Part shown: positions 59,336-64,000 of the stretch, in pieces
How positions within the stretch are numbered: the stretch's first letter is position 1
How the letters are laid out: every line of letters begins with the position of its first letter
NCBI GenBank assembly: GCA_049841155.1
Contig: JASGHI010000003.1
Span: forward strand, 434,001 to 498,000
DNA from: ZC4RG30 sp049841155
GTDB lineage: Bacteria > Pseudomonadota > Gammaproteobacteria > Steroidobacterales > Steroidobacteraceae
Direction: 5' to 3'
Length of the DNA: 64,000 nt
The notes under the pieces: generated by a model
Told to the model about the DNA's origin: nothing
The model's input: the letters and a program-made list of their open reading frames with translations, nothing else
The model's database searches: none
Position numbers and translations under genes: made by a program

Positions 59336-60292
59336 ATGCCCATTCCCGCAACGCAGTACATCTGGTTCAACGGCAAGCTGGTTCCCTGGGAGAGCGCGAC
59401 GGTGCATGTGCTGTCGCATGCCCTGCACTACGGCTCGTCGGTGTTCGAGGGCGTACGCGCGTATGCGACTCCGAAGGGTGCGGCGATCTTCCGTCTGCGC
59501 GACCACACGCGGCGGCTGTTCGATTCGGCGAAGATCTACCGCATCGCCATGCCGTTCACCGAGCAGCAGGTCAATGCGGCCTGCTGCGAGGTGGTGTCGG
59601 CCAATGGCCTCGTCAACGGCGCCTACATACGCCCGGTCGCTTTCCGCGGCTACGGCGAGATCGGTGTGGCGCCGAAGATCGACCCGCCGGTCGAGGTGGC
59701 CGTGGCCGCCTGGGAGTGGGGCAAGTACCTGGGTGCGGAGAGCGAGGCCGAGGGCGTGGACGTGTGCGTCTCGTCCTGGCAGCGCGTAGCGCCCAACACC
59801 CTGCCCGCCCTCGCCAAGGCCGCAGGCAACTATCTTTCCAGCCAGCTCATCAGCATGGAGGCCAAGCGTCTGGGCTTCGTCGAGGGCATCGGCCTTGCGC
59901 CCGATGGCACGGTGAGCGAAGGCGCCGGCGAAAACCTGTTCCTGGTGCGTGACGGCGTGATCCACACGCCGGGCTTCGCGCATTCGGTGCTGGGCGGCAT
60001 CACGCGCGACAGCGTGATCCGCCTGGCGCGCGAGGCAGGCTACGAAGTGCGTGAATCCTCCATCCCGCGCGAGATGCTCTACATCGCCGATGAGCTGTTC
60101 TTCACCGGCACCGCCGCCGAGATCACTCCCATCCGCTCGGTGGACCGCATCACCGTCGGCAGCGGCCGGCGTGGCCCGGTCACCGAAGCGCTGCAGAAGC
60201 TGTTCTTCGGCCTGTTCACCGGTGCCACGGCCGACCGGCATGGCTGGCTGGAGCTGGTCGAACCCGTCACCAGACGCGCCGCTTCGGCGTAA
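59336..60292 (+). CDS. ilvE: Branched-chain amino acid aminotransferase
   Basis: A 318-residue class IV PLP enzyme that performs the last step for leucine, isoleucine and valine. It has ATQYIWFNGKLVPWESATVHVLSHALHYGSSVFEGVRAY at the start (key: SHALHYGSSVFEG) and the lysine in ALAKAAGNYLSS region; VSEGAGENLFLVRDG and FFTGTAAEITPIRSVD are family hallmarks. It follows ilvC after 19 bases and precedes leuC by 11. Confidence 0.96.
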   Translation: MPIPATQYIWFNGKLVPWESATVHVLSHALHYGSSVFEGVRAYATPKGAAIFRLRDHTRRLFDSAKIYRIAMPFTEQQVNAACCEVVSANGLVNGAYIRPVAFRGYGEIGVAPKIDPPVEVAVAAWEWGKYLGAESEAEGVDVCVSSWQRVAPNTLPALAKAAGNYLSSQLISMEAKRLGFVEGIGLAPDGTVSEGAGENLFLVRDGVIHTPGFAHSVLGGITRDSVIRLAREAGYEVRESSIPREMLYIADELFFTGTAAEITPIRSVDRITVGSGRRGPVTEALQKLFFGLFTGATADRHGWLELVEPVTRRAASA

Positions 60293-60303
60293 GGGGTGTC
60301 CGC

Positions 60304-61707
60304 TTGAGCAGTCCGAAGACACTTTTCCAGAAGGTCTGGGAGAGGCACGAGGTCGTGCCCCAGACTCCTGACACGCCGGCCGTGCTCTACATCGACCTGC
60401 ACCTGATCCACGAGGTGACCTCGCCGCAGGCCTTCAGCGTGCTGCGCGAGCGCGGCCTGAAACTGCGCCGCCCCGACCTCACGCTGGCCACCATGGATCA
60501 CTCCACGCCCACCCGCACCGAGCAGGTGTTCGGTGGCGCGCCCATCACCATCGAGTCGGCCGCGAAGCAGGTGCGGCAGCTGGAGCTCAACTGCGCCGAG
60601 TTCGGCGTGCAGCTGCTGGACCTGGCCAGCGACAAGCGCGGCATCGTGCATGTGATCGGGCCGGAGCTGGGTGCGACGCAGCCGGGCAAGACCATCGTCT
60701 GCGGCGACAGCCACACCAGCACGCATGGTGCCTTCGGTGCGCTGGCCTTCGGCATCGGCACCACCGAGGTGGGCCATGTGTTCGCGACGCAGTGCCTGCT
60801 GCAGAGCAAGCCCAGGACGCTGGCCATCACCGTGGATGGCCGGCTCGGGCCGGGCGTCACGGCCAAGGACGTGGTGCTTGCCATCATCGGCAGGATCGGC
60901 GTGGGCGGGGGCACCGGCCAAGTGATCGAGTTCCGTGGCGAGGCCATCCGGGCGCTGTCCATGGACGAGCGCATGACCATCTGCAACATGTCCATCGAGG
61001 CCGGCGCGCGCGCCGGCATGATCGCGCCGGACGAGACCACCTACGCCTACCTCAAGGGCCGTCCCTTCGCGCCGCAGGGCGCAGCCTGGGAGCGCGCCGT
61101 GGCGGACTGGAAGGCGCTGCCGGGCGATCCGGGCGCCGTTTTCGACCGCGAAGTGAAGCTCGATGCAGGCGGGCTCGAGCCCATGATCACCTGGGGCACG
61201 CATCCGGGCATGGTCACGGGCATCACCGGCAATGTGCCGGCGGCGAGCGATGATCCGGTGTTCGACCGCGCGCTGTCCTACATGGGCTTCGAGGCCGGCC
61301 AGAAACTGGCCGGTTCGCGTGTGGACGTGGTGTTCGTCGGCAGCTGCACCAACTCGCGCCTCACCGACCTGCGCGCCGCGGCCGCGGTGCTCAAGGGTCG
61401 CAAGATCGCGCGTGGCGTGCAGATGCTGGTGGTGCCGGGCAGCCAGCAGATCAAGAAGGCCGCCGAGGCCGAGGGCCTCGACCAGATCTTCAAGGCCGCC
61501 GGCGCCGAATGGCGTGAATCCGGCTGCTCCATGTGCCTGGGGATGAATGGCGACACGGTCGAAAAGGGCCGCTATGCCGTGAGCACCAGCAACCGCAACT
61601 TCGAGGGGCGCCAGGGCGTGGGCGCGCGCACGCTGCTGGCAAGCCCGCTCACCGCCGCGGCTTCGGCCGTGCGCGGTTCGATCACCGATCCGAGGGAATT
61701 GCTGTGA
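60304..61707 (+). CDS. leuC: 3-isopropylmalate dehydratase large subunit
   Basis: A 467-residue aconitase-family subunit of leucine synthesis. The 4Fe-4S ligands are visible in VFVGSCTNSRLTDLR and SGCSMCLGMN. FGGAPITIESAAKQVR and ICGDSHTSTHGAFGALAFG are other conserved segments. It begins with TTG at 60304 after AAGGGG; no better start is present before the family N-terminus KTLFQKVWERH. The stop overlaps the leuD GTG. Confidence 0.96.
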   Translation: MSSPKTLFQKVWERHEVVPQTPDTPAVLYIDLHLIHEVTSPQAFSVLRERGLKLRRPDLTLATMDHSTPTRTEQVFGGAPITIESAAKQVRQLELNCAEFGVQLLDLASDKRGIVHVIGPELGATQPGKTIVCGDSHTSTHGAFGALAFGIGTTEVGHVFATQCLLQSKPRTLAITVDGRLGPGVTAKDVVLAIIGRIGVGGGTGQVIEFRGEAIRALSMDERMTICNMSIEAGARAGMIAPDETTYAYLKGRPFAPQGAAWERAVADWKALPGDPGAVFDREVKLDAGGLEPMITWGTHPGMVTGITGNVPAASDDPVFDRALSYMGFEAGQKLAGSRVDVVFVGSCTNSRLTDLRAAAAVLKGRKIARGVQMLVVPGSQQIKKAAEAEGLDQIFKAAGAEWRESGCSMCLGMNGDTVEKGRYAVSTSNRNFEGRQGVGARTLLASPLTAAASAVRGSITDPRELL

Positions 61708-62303
61708 GCGCCGCGCTGAAAGGCTTCGAGGCCATCACTTCGCGCACCGTGGTGCTGCCGCGCAGCGACATCGACACCGACCAGATCATCCCTGCCCGCT
61801 TCCTGCGCACCACCACGCGCGAGGGGCTGGGGCAGCAGCTGTTCGCCGACTGGCGTTACCTTGCGGATGGCACGCCCAATCCCGAGTTCGTGCTCAACAA
61901 GCCCGAGGCGGCGGGTTGCCGCATCCTGGTGGGCGGCCGCAATTTCGGTTGCGGTTCCTCGCGCGAGCATGCGCCCTGGGCCCTGGTGGATTTCGGCATC
62001 CAGGCGGTGATCAGCACCGAGTTCGCGGACATCTTCCGCGCCAACTCGCTGAAGAACGGTCTGGTGCCGGTGATCGTGGATGAAGCCACCCATGCCTGGC
62101 TGCTGGCGAACCCGGGCGTGGAGATCACCGTGGATCTGCGGACCACCAGCGTGCGGCTGCCGGATGGCCGCAGCGCGCCTTTCCCGATTGATCCTTTCGC
62201 GCGCTACTGCCTGATGCAGGGCGTGGACCAGCTGGGCTACCTGCTGTCGAAGAATGACGAGATCACGGCCTGGGAACAGCGCCGTGCCGCACGAGGCTAT
62301 TGA
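61704..62303 (+). CDS. leuD: 3-isopropylmalate dehydratase small subunit
   Basis: A 199-residue subunit that pairs with LeuC. It starts with GTG overlapping the leuC stop and reads FEAITSRTVVLPRSDIDTDQIIPARFL. The swivelling-domain signature GRNFGCGSSREHAPWAL and the late FPIDPFARYCLMQGVDQLGYLL are present. The stop shares one base with leuB. Confidence 0.96.
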   Translation: MSAALKGFEAITSRTVVLPRSDIDTDQIIPARFLRTTTREGLGQQLFADWRYLADGTPNPEFVLNKPEAAGCRILVGGRNFGCGSSREHAPWALVDFGIQAVISTEFADIFRANSLKNGLVPVIVDEATHAWLLANPGVEITVDLRTTSVRLPDGRSAPFPIDPFARYCLMQGVDQLGYLLSKNDEITAWEQRRAARGY

Positions 62304-63367
62304 TGAAGGCGAAGATCACGGTTCTGGGCGGTGACGGCATCGGTCCGGAGGTCACGAAGGAAGGCGTGCGGGCGCTCACGCGCGTGGCTGGGCTCTTCGG
62401 TCACGAGTTCAGTTTCGAGCGCTGCGATTTCGGTGGCATTGCCATCGACAATCAGGGTGATCCCCTGCCCTCTGCCACGCTTGCGTCCTGCCTGGCCAGC
62501 GACGCCATTCTGCTCGGCGCCATCGGCGGGCCGAAATGGTCGGCACCGGATGCCAAGCTGCGGCCTGAAGCCGGCCTGCTGAAACTGCGCCGCGAACTGG
62601 GTGTTTACGCCAACCTGCGGCCGGTGGCCGTGCATCCGGCGCTGGCCGATTCCACCACACTCAAGCCCGAGGTGGTGCGCGGCGTGGACCTGGTGTTCGT
62701 GCGCGAGCTGACGGGCGGCATCTATTTCGGCGCCAAGACGCGCACTGCCACGGAAGCCACCGACCTGTGCAGCTACAGCGTGGCCGAGGTGGAGCGCGTG
62801 ACGCGCGTGGCCGGCCGCCTCGCGCAGGCGCGGCGCGGCAAGCTCACCTCCATCGACAAATCCAATGTGCTCGAGACCTCGCGCCTGTGGCGCGAGACCG
62901 TCGCGCGCTTGATGAAGGCGGAATTCGCCGATGTGCAGCTCGAACACATCCTGGTCGATGCCGCCGCGATGCATCTGATCCGCCGTCCGGCCGATTTCGA
63001 CGTGATCGTCACCGAGAACATGTTCGGCGACATCCTCACCGACGAGGCCTCGATGCTGGCCGGGTCGCTGGGGCTGTCGCCGTCGGCGTCGCTGGGCGAC
63101 GGCAGGCACGGCCTGTACGAGCCCATCCATGGTTCGGCGCCCGATATTGCCGGCAAGGGCATTGCGAACCCGGTGGGTACCATCCTGTCGGCCGCCCTGC
63201 TGTTGCGGCATTCGCTGGGTCTCGAAGCGGAGGCTCGAGCGGTCGAAACCGCCGTAGCCACTGCGCTGGCCGATGGTCTGCGCACTGCGGACATTGCCGC
63301 CGGCGGCAAGGTCGCGAGCACCGTCGAGGCTGGCGAGATCATCGCCGGTCTGATCCGCAAGGTTTGA
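62303..63367 (+). CDS. leuB: 3-isopropylmalate dehydrogenase
   Basis: A 354-residue NAD-dependent oxidative decarboxylase, the third step specific for leucine. It starts KAKITVLGGDGIGPEVT, and has LLGAIGGPKW, VRELTGGIYFG, the metal-binding VTENMFGDILTDEAS and the family motif GLYEPIHGSAPDIAGKGIANP (key YEPIHGSAPDIAG). The ATG at 62303 is used; a TTG one codon earlier is possible. No leuA is adjacent on either side of the ilvC-leuB block. Confidence 0.96.
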   Translation: MKAKITVLGGDGIGPEVTKEGVRALTRVAGLFGHEFSFERCDFGGIAIDNQGDPLPSATLASCLASDAILLGAIGGPKWSAPDAKLRPEAGLLKLRRELGVYANLRPVAVHPALADSTTLKPEVVRGVDLVFVRELTGGIYFGAKTRTATEATDLCSYSVAEVERVTRVAGRLAQARRGKLTSIDKSNVLETSRLWRETVARLMKAEFADVQLEHILVDAAAMHLIRRPADFDVIVTENMFGDILTDEASMLAGSLGLSPSASLGDGRHGLYEPIHGSAPDIAGKGIANPVGTILSAALLLRHSLGLEAEARAVETAVATALADGLRTADIAAGGKVASTVEAGEIIAGLIRKV

Positions 63368-63616
63368 GGCGGCGGCGGGCACCGCTCGCGGGTACCGCCT
63401 GCTCCGCTCCCCGAAACTCCAGCCGCTGTCGTCCGCGCTGGCCGGGTTGCGCGATGGGCGACGCGCTGAATTCGACTGTGCAGAGAAATGCAGTTCCACT
63501 ATAGGAGACATCTTGTCCACTACAGTAGAAACGCGATTTTCCAGACTCGACAGCCCCTCCCCCTCCTCGTCGTCGTCCTTGGGTAGCGCTGGTGTCGGGA
63601 TATGCGCGGGTCTGTC
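63368..63616. other. Intergenic region between leuB and the convergent PLP enzyme gene
   Basis: No firm gene is seen in these 249 bases. On the plus strand, TAGGAG near 63501-63506 precedes a TTG at 63513 that opens a serine-rich frame (MSTTVETRFSRLDSPS), but it runs antisense into the neighbouring gene. No clear intrinsic terminator is visible for leuB. Confidence 0.5.
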
Positions 63617-64000
63617 TCAGCCGCGTGCGCGGGAGAGTGCAGCCGCCAGGTCGCGGCGTAGGTCCTCCAGCGCTTCGATGCCGATGGAGAGCCGCAGCAG
63701 GCCGTCCACGAGGCCAGCCGCTTCACGCGCCTCGGGCGCCATGGCGGCATGCGTCATCGACGCGGCATGGGCCACGAGGCTTTCCACGCCGCCCAGTGAT
63801 TCGGCCAGCGAGAAGAATTCCAGGCCATCCAGGAAGCGCTTCACCGCCGGGATGCCGCCTTCCAGCTCGATGCTGATCATGGCGCCGAAGCCGCTCTGCT
63901 GGCGCTTGGCGAGCTCATGGCCGGGGTGATCGGGCAGGCCCGGGAAATAGACCTTCTTCACGCCCTTCTGTGTGGCGAGCCAGGCCGCCAGCTCCGCAGC
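63617..64000 (-). CDS. Cys/Met-metabolism PLP enzyme, cystathionine gamma-synthase-like (C-terminal part)
   Basis: The last 127 residues of a trans-sulfuration enzyme; the N-terminal part lies beyond the window. GFGAMISIELEGGIPAVKRFLDGLEFFSLAESLGGVESL (key: SLAESLGGVESL) and the C-terminal GLLRLSIGIEALEDLRRDLAAAL are typical of MetB/MetC-type enzymes. Whether it is a synthase or a lyase cannot be told from this fragment. The frame remains open to the window edge. Confidence 0.9.
   Translation of the reverse strand, partial: AAELAAWLATQKGVKKVYFPGLPDHPGHELAKRQQSGFGAMISIELEGGIPAVKRFLDGLEFFSLAESLGGVESLVAHAASMTHAAMAPEAREAAGLVDGLLRLSIGIEALEDLRRDLAAALSRARG

Overview
The window is a GC-rich, tightly packed bacterial chromosome segment. 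Gene content and order fit a gammaproteobacterium: the serC-pheA-hisC-aroA-cmk-rpsA-ihfB supraoperon, the fabDG-acpP-fabF-pabC-mltG-tmk-holB-pilZ cluster, a TonB-ExbB-ExbD-ExbD block of the kind seen in Xanthomonadales-like lineages, and a type II secretion operon. Placement near Xanthomonadales, Nevskiales or Steroidobacterales is inference only. I see no rRNA, tRNA, insertion sequence, prophage or CRISPR array. No stretch longer than about 300 bases lacks a gene.

Layout. 1-488 (-): 5' part of an iron-regulated hydroxylase (piuC/ybiX type) behind a Fur box. 709-9385 (+): serC-serA-pheA-hisC-aroA-cmk-rpsA-ihfB, joining serine and aromatic amino acid synthesis to nucleotide metabolism and translation; tyrA is missing from its usual place. 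9492-10831 (+): a ComEA-like protein and galU. 10900-11476: a small orphan gene between AT-rich patches. 11477-20334 (-): an oxyanion (sulfate-type) uptake operon, cysA-porin-sbp-cysT-cysW-histidine kinase-response regulator. Its CysA carries an unusual 240-residue C-terminal extension, and tandem 11-bp repeats precede it. An ArsR-family gene with the two cysteines of persulfide sensors lies just upstream (20431-20787), back to back with a DUF4010/MgtC-like membrane protein.

22284-25983 holds a small unknown protein, a TIR-like (DUF1863) protein, a divergent endonuclease/exonuclease/phosphatase-fold hydrolase and a FadJ-like beta-oxidation protein. 26056-27132 is a cyclic-nucleotide-binding/rhodanese fusion. 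27155-35863 (-) is the fatty-acid/folate/DNA-replication cluster; pabC in it needs a +1 shift to read through. A rhombosortase gene (35891-36490, -) lies between fabD and the divergent pseudopilin/assembly operon gspG-H-I-J-K-L-M-N (36549-42036, +).

42009-48024 (-) encodes an AddAB-like helicase/nuclease pair, followed by an alanine-type aminotransferase (48040-49323), divergent etfB-etfA (49428-51133), and a minus-strand block tonB-exbB-exbD-exbD-TPR protein-peroxiredoxin (55304 down to 51112). Upstream of tonB on the same strand are an M17 aminopeptidase and an MFS protein. 58190-63367 (+) is a branched-chain amino acid operon, ilvC-ilvE-leuC-leuD-leuB, with a transcription-attenuator-like leader. 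The right edge cuts a trans-sulfuration PLP enzyme (63617-64000, -).

Most genes are joined by 1-8 base start/stop overlaps, so the window is essentially a series of translationally coupled operons. The least ordinary parts are the sulfate-type uptake/two-component operon with its fused CysA and tandem-repeat operator, the TIR-like/EEP locus, the rhombosortase next to a split type II secretion system, the frameshifted pabC beside a PabB with Ala at the catalytic-Lys position, and the ilvC leader.
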